Assembly: GCA_009760855.2 (NCBI GenBank) | Contig: WPIO01000075.1 | Span: 1,884,912 to 1,948,911 of the forward strand | DNA: 64,000 nucleotides | Origin: Cristatella mucedo | Lineage: Eukaryota > Bryozoa > Phylactolaemata > Cristatellidae | Reading direction: 5' to 3' | In this document: piece by piece, positions 13,691 to 24,540 of the stretch | How the letters are laid out: each line of letters starts with the position of its first letter | Position numbering within the stretch: the first letter of the stretch is position 1 | The notes under the pieces: model-generated | Databases searched by the model: none | Told to the model about the DNA's origin: nothing | Seen by the model: only the letters and a program-made list of their open reading frames with translations | Translations under genes and position numbers: made by a program

Positions 13691-14092
13691 GGTAAAACAA
13701 GTCAGGGTATGCGGCAAGCTGCTGTATGTTCTTGCGTCTAGTTTGAGCCAAGTTTTCACCGGTTGGCATTGCATTAATACGATCTCTAAAAACACTGTAT
13801 AGCGGAGAATAGTCTCCTCTAAGCTAAGTTTGATCTGTCCCACGCTCAGAGAAGCTTTCGGGCAGCGGATGTTATTTCTTGCCTCGGCTACCTCGTAGAT
13901 TGGCATTAGATATATCGTTCCTTTCCGCTTCAACCTCGCTTTGAAGGTACCTTTACAGGGCCGGCGGTTGGCGACGTTGTGTAGTGTGAGTTCAATGGTT
14001 ACTTCAGCCCCACTATCTATTTTAAATGGGATGGTTGTTTCATACCCGAACAAATCCGTTTGCCAGTGTGCTATATCTTCGCCGATTTGCAA
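13676..14092 (-). pseudogene. Gypsy aspartic protease remnant
   Basis: A 138-codon open frame contains PFKIDSGAEVTI, the active-site D-S/T-G signature of a retropepsin, preceded by a beta-rich stretch as in Ty3/Gypsy elements. The protease would cleave Gag-Pol. The frame ends at the boundary with RT, and the downstream flap and second conserved motif are not clear. Its right neighbour is the Gag zinc-knuckle stretch, which is the expected order. Confidence 0.75.
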
Positions 14093-14099
14093 TCCTCAG

Positions 14100-14830
14100 C
14101 TGCAGGCTTTGTAATTGCATCCATGGTGTAATTCTCGTCATCGAATTAAGCACGACCTCTCTTGCTTGAGCCTCAGGTTTATCGCGTGATTGGCAACGCA
14201 CAGCCTAGTGGGAGAACGTTTGGCGTATATTGCAGCGGCAGTCGCGTGCCTGGGCAGGGCCCGTGAGTGCGAGCCGAGCTGCAGTTCCGGCAGCTGTTCG
14301 CTCTCTCCCCGTTCATCCTCGGGCCGCCCAGCTCTCCTACGGTATAAGCGGCTGCTAGCCTCTAAGACCTCTCAGCAGGATATCCGGTTGACCCGCGATA
14401 ACCCGTGAACCTCAGAGACACCTGAAACCGGCTGTGGCAGACTTACTTGTGACTTCGCCGTCTCCACCTGACGCATCTTCTGTACAACTGCAGTTAACGT
14501 GAGTTCTGGTATCAGTTGGAGCGCTTCTGAAAGCTTGAAGTCCGACGAGCCCATTAACCAACCGATAACCAGCCGATGTGTGATCAACTCGTCTTTCATC
14601 GCACCATATTCGAGGTGCTAAGCTAAATCATGTGACGGGCGTAAGAATGCCTAGGTAGACTCACCCGAATGTTGAGGGCGGCAGTTAAGCATAGCCGATC
14701 GTAGATGATAAAACTACACGGTATGCAGTAATCATCAGATTTGACTAAGATGATATTTAACGTCTTCACCTCGTCGACCTCAAAGCTGATAGCGTTGAAT
14801 AGCGCTTTGGCTTGGGCTCTCATGCGTACA
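14100..14830 (-). pseudogene. Gypsy Gag remnant with zinc knuckle
   Basis: The minus strand encodes a Gag-like stretch (DELITHRLVIGWL, then LSEALQLIPELTLTAV) typical of the capsid C-terminal part in invertebrate Gypsy Gag. It is followed towards the left by a Cys-rich stretch, CRNCSSARTHGPC, resembling the first zinc knuckle, with a second Cys/His cluster next to it in another frame. Gag forms the virus-like particle and binds RNA. Stops at several points make it non-functional. Confidence 0.7.
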
Positions 14831-15440
14831 CAAGTGAACTCATTTGTACGTCCTGGCCCCCTGCCGCCAGCTCGGTAGTGGTCACCTAATTCTAATTAAT
14901 TCCGAAAGCGGTTTCGCTACGCCGGCCATAACGCCGGCTCGTCAAGCGTAAACTCCACTGGAGAGCGGCCCTTAGCTATATATTGAGCCTAGTCGACTTT
15001 TAGGGAGACACGGTGGAACTTCACCGCTGCTACCGCGTTATCAAAAGCCGTTCTGGATTGGACAGCGCACGTTTTGGCGGCCACGCACAACCGCAGGCCT
15101 CAGGCCGAGCATGACCTCTCCTCATTGGTCGAAACGATGTGGCTCCGCCCGGTCTTCTATCGCACTAGCAAGGGCAGTATCAGCACTGAAAAGCAGGCTA
15201 AGAACAAATCACAATGAGCCAGTGACGTAGTCGGTGAAAGGACGTGGTTTAGCTATTTGTGTACTGTCGAGTCAGTTGATGCCATGACTTCACTCGGAAT
15301 GAATTCAGGGCGCATAGAGAGCATACGAGCCGACATTGCCGTCTCGAAAGGCAATCATTTGGTCGAGGCGCAGCAATAAGACTCGGTCGAGTCAGAAGAA
15401 CGGGTGGTACGATGGCACCGCGGTACGATGTCTGGATTTA
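14830..15440. other. Intergenic DNA right of the Gypsy remnant
   Basis: This is where a 5' LTR and leader would be expected for the minus-strand Gypsy element. I see no direct repeat of it on the left side of the element and no clear primer-binding site. Confidence 0.4.
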
Positions 15441-15448
15441 CTAGCAGT

Positions 15449-15585
15449 AGTTCTCATAGGCTGGCTTAAGGTAAAGTAGCTCTGATGGGCTGGCTTAAGG
15501 TAAAGTAGTTCCGATAGGCTGGCTTAAGGTAAAGTAGTTCTGATAGGCTGGCTTAAGGTAAAGTAGTTCTGATAGGCTGGCTTAA
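15449..15585. repeat. 29-bp tandem repeat, about five copies
   Basis: The unit AGTTCTGATAGGCTGGCTTA plus AGGTAAAGT repeats with few substitutions. The last copy is truncated after GGCTTAAG. Confidence 0.95.
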
Positions 15586-15619
15586 GCGAGAGAACGAAGG
15601 GACCTGAAAATTAGTGACG

Positions 15620-16440
15620 CAAACAAGACCTGTGAGCAGTGAGTCTCAACAGTCGAGACTGGATGCCACAAGTGCATTCACCAACTTTGATGTAGCATTT
15701 ATTTCTAAGAATGCTCTAATTTTGCAGCGTCACATAGTTAAAAAATATTTAGACATGACTGTGAAGCTGATGTAATTGTCTCATGAAAAAGTTACTGGAA
15801 CTGCAGAACCAGACTTCGTGCAGCTGCTGCAGGATCTTTGCAAGTAGAGCCCTTTGTGACGGAGTACAATGTCTAATCTCTTAGTCAGACTAGGCTTTTA
15901 CATAACTAAATAGTCTTGTATATCTTTAATCCCTTTGTGTAATGTTTTGCCATCTAATGGCGAATCTCGGCAATAAGGTTGGAAAGGAGCTGAAAACGTA
16001 CGACGCCCTGCCAAATTTGGTGGTCAACGCACTGGTGCAGCTGCGTGTCTTTTGCATTCAAATGAAAGCTGGACTGTGCTTGATAATTACAAATGCAAGA
16101 GCATGAGTATATTGCGAAAATAATTGGGCCAAGCACTGAGCCCCGGGGTACCCTGTTCTTTAGTAGTTCAGCTGATGATTTGTTGACCATTGATTAAAAT
16201 GCTTAGGAGTCCCCAACTGATAGAGAAACTGAGCCATTAAGTGCAGGGCTATTGATACCAATGTGAGCTGAGAGTTTTTTCTCGAAGGACTTGGAATGAA
16301 TGGTATCAAATGCTCCCGAAATACCGTCAAAACAGGCGGAGAGAATCTACCTAATTCTTCATTTCTGTGAAGGTCATTAAAAACCAAAGCATTGCTAAGT
16401 CAGGTGAGTGACTAGTTTTAAAACAAAACTGGAGCTTACT
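15620..16440 (-). mobile_element. Old LINE (L2/CR1-like) RT fragment
   Basis: The minus strand encodes an RT segment with RVPRGSVLGPIIFAIY (normally a G-V-P-Q-G-S-V-L-G-P type motif), then a decayed version of the YADD active-site region reading AKDTQLH. The left part at 15620-15790 resembles the nucleotide sequence around 43920-44060, so it is an older copy of the same LINE family. Stops and frame changes are frequent. Confidence 0.7.
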
Positions 16441-17156
16441 TTCTAGGTTTTAATTTTTATATTACATTTTAGATGTTCTGAAACAATTCAGTCCATTTTC
16501 TTTTATGGAAACGACAGCGGAGAGAGTGTGCGGAAGTGACTTAAGTTCTCCAGGTCTGGTGTTGCCTTCCTAATCCACCATCTAAAATCAGGCTTTTTGC
16601 AAGGAATAGGACAAGGCGTGAGACTGAGGAACTATGTATTTCGTTAGTTGGACTCTGCATGGCTTACAGTTCATTCAGCTGTAAATTCAAGTTTTTGCAA
16701 TTAATTATTTATTCCTCCTGCTTACTCAAAAGTCAAAAGCTCGAAAAATCCAACAGCCCTTTCAGGATCACCGGAATCTTAACTTTACTTACCTTGGCTA
16801 GAGTTGACGTCATTGCGAACCAATTTCAAAAACGCTGCGACTTAGGCTCTGAATCGATATATAAGCACCCTCAGGTTTATTTGACAGGAAGAGCTGACAA
16901 AGTTATCTGCATTTCAGTGGTACCAAAAACCGTAGGCCTCCTCGCCCCCGAAAACCACGTCCGGCATATCAATGCTTGATGTATTCTAGGATTTATTAGG
17001 CCGGTCAAAAATGACCTGAGCCAGCATTCTCTCTAAAAGATCTCCAGATCTGACCGCATTAGCTAGAGTAGCTAAGGGATAAATTTGATCAACCTTCGAG
17101 GTTTTTCGGGAGGACACTTTAGCTGAGCGGTTAGTGGTAACAGGCACAAGAGCCAA

Positions 17157-17243
17157 GAGCTAAGTGACCTCTACCGACAGCTAAGTGACCTCTAGCGACA
17201 GCTAAGTGACCTCTAGCGACAGCTAAGTGACCTCTAGCGACCG
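17157..17243. repeat. 20-bp tandem repeat, four copies
   Basis: The unit AGCTAAGTGACCTCTAGCGA repeats four times, within R1 copy 2. Copy 1 has no equivalent array. Confidence 0.9.
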
Positions 17244-17673
17244 TTGCAGCTTTCTCTCTTTCAGCGAAATTCTCCAGCAAAAGCGAGTCTACGTTATGCT
17301 TTTTGCACACTCTGGCCCTAGAGTCGGCGTGTGAGAACACAAGCTCTTGTGCGGCTTTTTTGCGGCAAGTAATCAGCATCTGTTTTGTCCATGTGATCTA
17401 CTGGCATGTGCGACTGCTCGCACACTCACAAACGTAATTATCACAAGGCAAGGAATCACAGATGGGTGCGTTTATAGTATCACACCCTAACGAGAAAACA
17501 TAGTAGCGATCAGCTTGCGATCGCTTTGCTGGTTCGAACTTGGACGGTCGGAGGCCGCCAATTTAGCTCTCGCTAATCGTTGCAGAATATCAAGTTCTGC
17601 AGCGAAAGCTGCACCGTGTTACCGGTGGCATTTAAAGCAACCGTTAGCTTAATTAACCGTGCCGCGCAGGTGC

Positions 17674-17696
17674 CCTTATATACCGACTGCCCAGAC
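17674..17696 (+). promoter_or_regulatory. TATA-like promoter candidate in R1 copy 2
   Basis: Same CCTTATATACCGACTGCCCAGA stretch as at 6284. It lies about 180 bases upstream of the ATG at 17856. Confidence 0.35.
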
Positions 17697-17855
17697 ACTC
17701 CAGTCGCTACCAGGCGCCGTTACTTCCTAACTGCGAGAGCGCCTAGCGTTCAGCCGAGCTAACCTAGCGCCATCTGCTTCGGCGTCTGACACCGTCCGAT
17801 CTTTGCCGAAGGGGCTTCGCGAACAAAAGAGCATTCCGATGGGTATGCAACCGGC

Positions 17856-18179
17856 TTGCCCGCTACAGGTGTGCGGCTTGTGCCACTTTCTCTCTCTCTC
17901 TCTCTCTCTCTCGGCTCTAGCCTCTGTAATAAGCTGTCTGCTCTGCTTTTAGATAAGAAGGAGCAACAACCGCTTTCTGCTAGGCAGAATGCGGCCGCCT
18001 CTAACCTCGCTGAGTGCAACTCAAAGGTTGCAAGGCCAGAGATGCATCCGAAAGGTGCAGCTCGCGAGACGGTGCGTCAGCCCGTTGGAGGAGGAAAAGA
18101 AGAGCTCGTCGCTCCGTCGGTAGCCAAGTTCGTCAGCTGTACTGCCGCAGAGTCCGGCCTACCCCAAGGTGATTTGTGA
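17856..18179 (+). CDS. Unknown R1-associated ORF, 107 aa
   Basis: Starts at an ATG within the conserved GATGGGTATGCAACCGGCT region, runs through a short CT repeat (Leu-Ser stretch, residues about 10-19) and ends in a hydrophilic Ala/Lys/Glu-rich tail. The tail aligns with the frame at 6831-7049. A conserved TTTTAG in the middle may be a splice acceptor, in which case the true exon starts near 17952. No known domain, signal peptide or membrane segment is visible. It may be the N-terminal part of a transposon protein or of a duplicated host gene. Its open state in both copies is the only support. Confidence 0.35.
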   Translation: MPATGVRLVPLSLSLSLSLGSSLCNKLSALLLDKKEQQPLSARQNAAASNLAECNSKVARPEMHPKGAARETVRQPVGGGKEELVAPSVAKFVSCTAAESGLPQGDL

Positions 18180-18466
18180 ACGTGCAATATCGTTACGTGG
18201 ATCGTCTTCATTTCATTCGAGCACCTACCGTTCAAGCAAGTGGACTTGTCTCGTTAGAGGATAGTTGCCTCGGACGCGACAGCGATATAGTCTCATTAGA
18301 GGATAGTTGCCTCGGACGCGACAGCGATATAGTCTCATTAGGGGATAGTTTCCTCGGACGCGACAGCGATATACCTACTTCACCGGACTTTCCCACTTCC
18401 TGCTTTACTAAGAAAGACGACTGGATTGTGGGATGCCGCTGTCCATGTGATAATGTAAGGCTATAG
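18176..18466 (+). CDS. Uncertain ORF with three 14-aa repeats
   Basis: A 96-codon frame spans a 42-bp tandem repeat that translates to three copies of a VSLEDSCLGRDSDI-type unit (residues about 25-66). The repeat length is a multiple of three, and differences between units are mostly conservative. It overlaps the stop of the R1 ORF. No homology is recognised and no promoter is evident, so it may be a chance frame over a minisatellite. Confidence 0.2.
   Translation: MNVQYRYVDRLHFIRAPTVQASGLVSLEDSCLGRDSDIVSLEDSCLGRDSDIVSLGDSFLGRDSDIPTSPDFPTSCFTKKDDWIVGCRCPCDNVRL
18249..18374. repeat. 42-bp tandem repeat, three copies
   Basis: Units start at 18249, 18291 and 18333 with TCTC(A/G)TTAG(A/G)GGATAGTT, and differ at only a few positions. 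Confidence 0.95.
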
Positions 18467-18689
18467 CTGAGCTTCGATAGTGTCCTCCCAGAAGGGAGCC
18501 ACTGAGCGGAGAATCTGCCGCCATTTCAATTGACTAGACTCCGAGATAGTTATTTGCTTGTACCTCTACTCGCTATAAAATAAATCAGAACCGTCATAGC
18601 TGAGCGTGCTTACCTTTACATGCTTACAATATAGTTATACAAAGCATCGGCTAGCTGAGTCAGGTTTTCGTGCGCCAGTACGTGGCAAG

Positions 18690-18785
18690 TGCCGCCATTG
18701 CTGGTGCCACCACTGCTGCTGTCGCTGCTGCTGCCAACGATGCTGCTGCTGCCGCTGCTGCTTTTGCTGCTGCTGCTGCTGCCGT
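18690..18785. repeat. Imperfect CTG/CCGCTG trinucleotide repeat
   Basis: A GCTGCTGCTGCC-type run. It reads as poly-Gln on the minus strand and as poly-Ala or poly-Cys in plus frames. No flanking coding evidence supports any of these frames. Confidence 0.85.
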
Positions 18786-18789
18786 AGGA

Positions 18790-19205
18790 TGTTCTCCCAC
18801 AGAGGCATCCCCCTCGGCAGAGGCTTACTCATTGGCAGAGGCTTCCCCGATACGTTTAAGTGTGTCGCAGGCATGAGGACAGGGTGACAATGAAGTGCGC
18901 CCTCTCCTTAATTTAAAAAGTCCATGTCGGTAGGGTAGAACTACTGTAACAATCAGCCTGACTGCATGTGCCCAGCACTGGCCATAGGATGCAACACTCA
19001 GTTCGCTGCCAATCAGATCACGAGGATCTGATTATGAGGATCAAAGCTTTGAGCGCAAGTAACCTACTTACTTACTTTGAAATGGCTTGGGAATTGTATG
19101 CCGCCTACTTATAGATTATGACGGAACCAGTTCGCTGCCATTAGAATTCAGGAACCGCTAATAATATCTCGGCAGTCATCATTACCTGATTGATGTAGCG
19201 TGCCG
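18790..19205. other. Intergenic DNA, nothing recognised
   Basis: No recognised gene. It includes a doublet of GGCAGAGGCTT near 18815-18845. Confidence 0.4.
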
Positions 19206-19211
19206 ACGCTT

Positions 19212-19356
19212 CAATGTTTACTATACCCGACGGCTGCCGTCAATGTTTACTATACCCGACGGCTGCCATCGATGTTTACTATACCCGACGGCTGCCGTCA
19301 ATGTTTACTATACCCGACGGCTGCCATCAATGTTTACTATACCCGACGGCTGCCGT
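19212..19356. repeat. 29-bp tandem repeat, five copies
   Basis: The unit CAATGTTTACTATACCCGAC plus GGCTGCCGT starts at 19212, 19241, 19270, 19299 and 19328, with single-base variants. Because 29 is not a multiple of three, the open frames across it shift phase between units. Confidence 0.95.
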
Positions 19357-19369
19357 CGCAACGCTGCCC

Positions 19370-21870
19370 TTTAATTGTAAGACGATCGCTTTACCCAATG
19401 GCTCGCGCCAGTTCGCTTGGTTCGTCGCATACTTAGTCGAGCCAAAGGAAGCGGCCACTTGCACATCGCGTGCAGCCTCGACCGCGTGCATCAACCAACT
19501 CGGCGGTCTACCCGAGCCGAATGCGCACGACTGGAGATTTTACCCGACGCGCATCGCCAATCGGCGCGGCCAGGCCGTAAAGCCTCAGACAAGCGGAGAC
19601 GCCGATCGCGAGGAGCGCAAGGTCCCGCTTCACAAGTCCATAAGCGGAACCGCTCAAGCGTTTGTCAACGCGTGGGTTTCACGCAGTCGCTAGCTCTGAA
19701 CTTCGTCATTCACGTGGCACTTGAGCGCGCAGCAGACGCACGCTCAAGTGCCACGCGCAGGGCAGACTTTCCACGCGGGTGCAGCTGCAAGAATAGCTTT
19801 AATTATTATTTCTATTATTATTATTAAAATTAATATTGTTAATAGTAAATAAATAATAATGATTAATTATTATTATCATTGTTATCTGATAATATTTCCG
19901 ACGGGTCGCGGCCGCTCCACGTTCGCCGCCGCCACCACACCGCGCCGGCGACTAGGAGATTGAGGCTTGAGGTCCGGACGAAAGGCGCGTCGCTTTGCTA
20001 GTCATAGGAAGAGGATGAGGATGAGGAGGAGGAGGAGGAGGAGGAGATGGACAGGCATAGTATCCAATCTGGGAAAAGCCCCACTCCGGCCGACGCTCCC
20101 GGATGTGGCCGCTCTCTAGCGGCGGCGTGCGAAAACGCACCCCTGCCTTGAGAAGGCACTCGCCGCTAGCTAGCGTTTCAGCAGCGTCCAGCGCGATTTC
20201 AACCTACGTTAAATATAACCGCAAAAACGCGAAGCGGTCTCGCTCGCCGCCCCGACGCAGTCGCCTCATCGCAGCTCGGCTTACGCTGGCTCGTTTTACG
20301 CGAACCTCTACCTCGAGAGCTTTGTAACCTTTAGCCGCGTCTAATTGACGCCGACCGAAGTGCGCACAGGCAGCATCGTATACGCAGCGTCTGGCACTCG
20401 GGCGCTCGCGAGTTCCTACAAATGCCATCACCGGACAGCGACAGCTGCGTCGCATTTCATCTCGTCCCTCTCGCGCGCGCGCGCTCGCTCTAGCGACAAA
20501 AGGTCGCCGCTGCCGTCGCGCGACCGGATGGGCGCCGAACGAGCCTCGTCGTGCGCCTGACGCTGCGCCGCCGGAGCGAGGCGTCAGAGCTCGGAGCGAG
20601 GCGGCGGCCGGTCGTGGCGGGCAATTGGCGCGGCGCTCGGAGCGAGGCGGCGGAGCTCAGAGCGAGGCGTCGGAGCTCGGAGCGTGGCGACGGCCGGTCG
20701 CGGCAGGCAATTGGCGCGGCGCTCGCCAGGACCCGTCACCGTCGCCGTAAAAAAAAAGGAGTACGCCCGGCGGAGCCGGAATTCGCGCATCGGGCCGCTC
20801 GCGCGAAGCAACGCCCGTCCTCCTATACTCGGTACATGATGCGGTCAACCGATATTATTCCTGCGAATAGCCGTCGCGCTTCTTTCGCGCCGACGCGCGA
20901 AAGCGAAAGCGGTAATTTCCGCCGCCTTTCGAGCGTCGCATCTGCCGGCGCGCGCAGTTCGGCCTCGTTAGATGCGACGCAGCTGCTGCGGCGAGGCGCC
21001 TTCGGCGAGGCGCCCTCGAGCGCGCGGCAGCTGCTCCGTCGCCGGCCGCCGGAGCCGCGGCCCGCTGAGAATCCTCGCTTAGTTACGGAAGCGGCAAGCG
21101 GCTATAATAGGCGCGAGCAGCCGGCGGTGCACGCGATCTACTGCGCACGTCCGCTATGACGGAGCGATCCGCGCAGCTGAGTCGACGAGGCATCGCGCTC
21201 GGCGACGCCCTTGGCGCGGCCAGTGCCGCAGCAGCTGGCTCGACGTATAGATTTATCTGATGCGCCGAGCGAGAAAAGCGTGAACTTTGTCACACGGTGA
21301 GAGAAAGAGTGCGCCGCCGGGACGCGTCAACGAAAGCCAGCCGTTCGCTTTGAGGACGCCGGAGCGCACTCGGCCGAGACGGTTACTTTCACCGCAACGA
21401 ACACGCATCCGGTTCGCCGAGGCCCGATCCTCTGCGAACGCTCGCGATTGCGGGCACTGCAACCCGACGCAGAGCGCGGAATTGAGCTTACCCGTTACGC
21501 TTAGAGCCTAGAGCAAACAAGTCTACGCGACAGCCGGATGTAGCATTAAAAAAAAGGTAAAATTGCTGCCCGACTGAGGAAAAGGATTGAAAGGCTTTCA
21601 AGCTTGTTAAATATTGGCTACTCGCTGGCAAAAGCACGGTCGTGCTATGCTTTTATAAATGAGGTTTCCACTAGTGCTTACTCGGGCATGCGATTAAATC
21701 TTGGCCGTCCTCAGTGGCTACGTAATTTTTTGGCAGTACACCGGCGCGCCCGCTCGCCCGCCGGAACGGGAAAGAAGGCGTTGGCGGGACCGGCCGGAGC
21801 AGAGGACTCGTCACTCGAGCGACCGTTGTACTACAGGAACACAGAGGGATCTTCTGGGCCTTTGCTTCGC
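19370..21870. other. GC- and CpG-rich region with AT spacer
   Basis: From about 19890 to 21500 the DNA is very rich in G, C and CpG, resembling an unmethylated CpG island or GC-rich satellite. An AT-rich spacer of TTATTA words lies at 19800-19890. A GAGGAGGAG run is at 20012-20046. The longest frame (20551-21159, 202 codons) is Arg/Ala/Ser-rich and mirrored by other open frames, as expected from high GC, so I do not call it. Confidence 0.5.
20606..20725. repeat. 86-bp GC-rich repeat, two copies
   Basis: GGCCGGTCGTGGCGGGCAAT at 20606 recurs as GGCCGGTCGCGGCAGGCAAT at 20692. GAGCTCGGAGCGAGGCG-type words fill the gaps. Confidence 0.8.
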
Positions 21871-21879
21871 TGAGCGGGA

Positions 21880-22000
21880 AGGCATAAGCACTTCACGACC
21901 GACGTCTCGGGTTTAAGTCCGTCATGAGGAAATCCTATATTATCCACTGCAAGCGGTGGCGATAGCCGTTTCGGCTCTTCCGACGCTGCATAAATGACGC
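21880..22000 (+). mobile_element. SINE family 2, partial copy
   Basis: Contains TCTCGGGTTTAAGTCC (decayed B box) followed by the family body ACTGCAAGCGGTGGCGATAGCCG, GGCTCTTCCG and a GCTGCATAAATGA tail. It matches the copy at 26430. Confidence 0.7.
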
Positions 22001-22940
22001 TACCAAATTCTTCAACCGTCACTTTACCTGAGCGGCCCTCCAGATCATGTGCCTGCAAGGCTGCAAAGCAAAAATGGTGAGAGAGGTCTGTAATGTAATG
22101 TAATGTAATGTAACGAATCTCTGTCTCTGTCTTTGTCACTGTCAACTTCACGAAGCCGTCAAGATTAGTCGTGTGCTACGCGGGAGAATTTCTACGACGC
22201 ACGCAGAGCCGACATGACGGTACGAATGCTCTAGCACTTCATTACACGCAAGAAAGAGAAAGAGGGAAGACGAGTCCAGTCGGGATGGCAGTACAATAGA
22301 AAGTGGCGAGTAGCATAGAAGTAGCTGCACCGGGCGGCTGGACAGGCAGTGCCACAGTCGGCAGCAGGAGAGCAGACGTTGGAGCTTAAGATTGTGAAAG
22401 TTGGTTCCGCAGTCTAAGATATGTAGAGCAAAAGATTCAATGGTCTTGGAGAGCAGGAATTAAACAGCTAATTTATAGTCTTTAGAATTGATGAAACCTT
22501 GAAAATGCAGGCATTTGTCGAAGAGGACAAATAAATTTTCCAGCAAGTGATTAAGCTCGCACAACAGCATCGCCAGTTAGTGGAGCAAAGTGTTCTCGTA
22601 CAGCCACTCACTTAGGATGTCCTGTGAATGGCAGTTTCGCTATAACTTCGTGAGGTTTTTTAGAAAATTATCCGATATCCGACTATGGCTAATCCCTTTC
22701 AGCGGTCCTGAGTTGCTACTTCCATGATACTCGCTACCTCAACTGGTCTCCTAACTCTGCTATGCTTCCCACTTTGTTTTTGGTGCGTGAGACGAAGTCT
22801 GTTGACTACCGAATGCGTACCGAAAGCCGCGTAGGCTGTGAGTGCGCTATACAAAACTATCCGACGTAAAAACCACATGGTCTTTATGTCTTTTTGGAGT
22901 TACAGACGGAGATGCATTACATTACATTACATCCAGGATC
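22000..22940. other. Intergenic DNA with TAATG repeats
   Basis: Carries (TAATG)n at 22090-22113 and its complement CATTACATTACATTACA at 22914-22931. The two form an inverted pair about 800 bp apart. No gene recognised. Confidence 0.45.
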
Positions 22941-22949
22941 GAATGTCTG

Positions 22950-23700
22950 CAAGGCAAGCATTTAGTTTGTCAGTCACTGCATTTACCTGCACCAGATTCT
23001 GACGGTGTATACGAAAAATACAGCTGCGCATCGTAAGCGTAGAAGTGATCGCAGATTCCTTGGGCCCGAATAACCTTCCCTAGAGGTTCGGTATAAATAA
23101 AAAACAGCTCAGGGCTCGAGAATGGACCGTTGTGAGTCGGCAGGTCTGGCGGATGAGATGTGACTGCCATGTGACTGCCATGTGACTGCACGGATTAAAT
23201 ATTATCAAACCAACACTATTTGAACCATGCCAGTGCATCTTCTGCCAGACCGTTCGTTGTTCTCAATCTCTAAATCACCAGATCGTGATCAATATTTTGG
23301 AAGGCATGTGAGATAAGGCATGGCTTGTTCACGATTCACCCATCAATTTTTCTGCATATGACGTTATTATCTGCAGTGAGGAGAGCAGTTTCAGTAGAGT
23401 GATGTATCCTGAATCCCGGTTGAAATTTGCCTGAAAATTTCCTCTTTTCAACAAGTGCTTAGAGCTGCTTACGAAATTTTTAAAAGAATGTTATCAAAAA
23501 AGGGGGAAGGGAGAATGGGCGATAGTTTGCGAGGACCTCTGAGTCCTTTAAATATTGGTCGAACTATGGCTGATATGAAGGACTTGAGTTGATTTCTTTA
23601 TCAAGAGAAGTATATCAAATCTCATTATATGCTAAGCAAGGGTTATTTGCTGTTGAAGACCATAGATTGGATTGTATAGGCTCGTCAAAAGAGAGCTTTA
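22950..23700 (-). mobile_element. LINE RT fragment, second lineage
   Basis: The minus strand encodes IYTEPLGKVIRAQGICDHFY followed by a decayed active site, AYDAQLYFSY. Upstream on the same strand is a fragment equivalent to the conserved N-Y-R-P stretch near the RT start (about 23520). The sequence differs from the main LINE family, so it is probably a separate L2/CR1-like lineage. Heavily decayed. Confidence 0.65.
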
Positions 23701-24230
23701 CTGAAAAGTTAACTAAACTTTACAAAGGTAGCCACATCGCATGCAAAAACCTCGGAAACCATTAGTGAAGGTAGCAGGTTGGGACTCAGTAATTCCTTTA
23801 GTCGGTGGAGGCTTTAATCGAGGTACTACTAATAATAATGTGCAATTTCTTTATGAAGCAGGATGCCGGGTATATCTGCCGAATAGGTGTGATGCGTGTG
23901 AAGTGAGATTCTTTCGATTGGCTAGCAAATCGTTCTCCATCTTATAAGTCTGTTTCGGGTCAGACTTGCGGGACTTTAGTTTTCGCGTGCAGAAAAGCCC
24001 CTTGCTTTTCTAAGCTTAAGGGTGCAGACTCGATGAAAGTCTTTGAAATTGGCTATATCTTCATTAAACTTCGACATATATTAAATTGGAGCTCAAGTCT
24101 GCACTTAATACGGCGCATAGTTTGAAGTTTTCTTGGATAATTGAAACAAATCTCCACGATTCTGTACACGGCGAACAGACTGTACGAGAGCATGCTCGCC
24201 ACGGTCACTCCTAAGTTTCACGTTCACTAT
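23700..24230. other. Intergenic DNA, nothing recognised
   Basis: No coding frame with recognisable motifs. Confidence 0.4.
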
Positions 24231-24540
24231 AATAATAATAATAATAATAATAATGCACTTGATAAAGCGCCCTCAGAGAACTCAATCTCTTTCTAGGCGC
24301 TTTATATTGGCTGCAAAGGGAAATGCTATTGAATGGCAAGTAAAAATATCATGCTTGATAAACATGAATAAGATGGTTAGGGGTGACATGCAAAGGGTCA
24401 GCATGCAAATGTGGTTAGTGGCACCATGCACAGTGTCAGCACGCATAAGCACATGAAGGACGAATCACAGGAACTCACTAAATGCTGTCCTAAATAGGTA
24501 TTTTTTAAGTTCTTTTTAAATGTGGTCAAGTCCACTGCAA
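24231..24540 (-). mobile_element. LINE 3' end fragment
   Basis: (AAT)n at 24231-24254 is followed by the family 3' UTR hairpin and the GTCAGCATGCAAATGTGGTTAGTGGCA region. It closely matches 43253 and 60125. It breaks off just inside the ORF end. Confidence 0.8.

Larger units (their letters stand above)
10945..14830 (-). mobile_element. Degraded Ty3/Gypsy LTR retrotransposon
   Basis: On the minus strand, right to left, the segment shows Gag with zinc knuckles, an aspartic protease, reverse transcriptase, RNase H and integrase, which is the Ty3/Gypsy gene order. Every domain is split by stops or frameshifts. I could not find a convincing pair of LTRs on either side, so the outer limits are the limits of coding similarity. 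The spacing is close to a full internal region. Confidence 0.85.
16440..18179 (+). repeat. Dispersed repeat family R1, copy 2
   Basis: Collinear with 4840-7049. It carries the same promoter-like CTTATATACCGACTGCCCAGA stretch, the GGGGCTTCGCGAACAAAAGAGCA stretch and the conserved ORF. The left part of R1 seen at 4165-4830 is not obvious here, so copy 2 is shorter on its left. Confidence 0.6.

Noticed and set aside
15449-15585. CRISPR array
   Set aside because: Units are contiguous without unique spacers and the DNA is eukaryotic, so it is a minisatellite.
20551-21159. 202-codon plus-strand ORF
   Set aside because: GC-rich DNA gives long frames on both strands. The product is Arg/Ala/Ser-rich with no domain and includes a nucleotide repeat.
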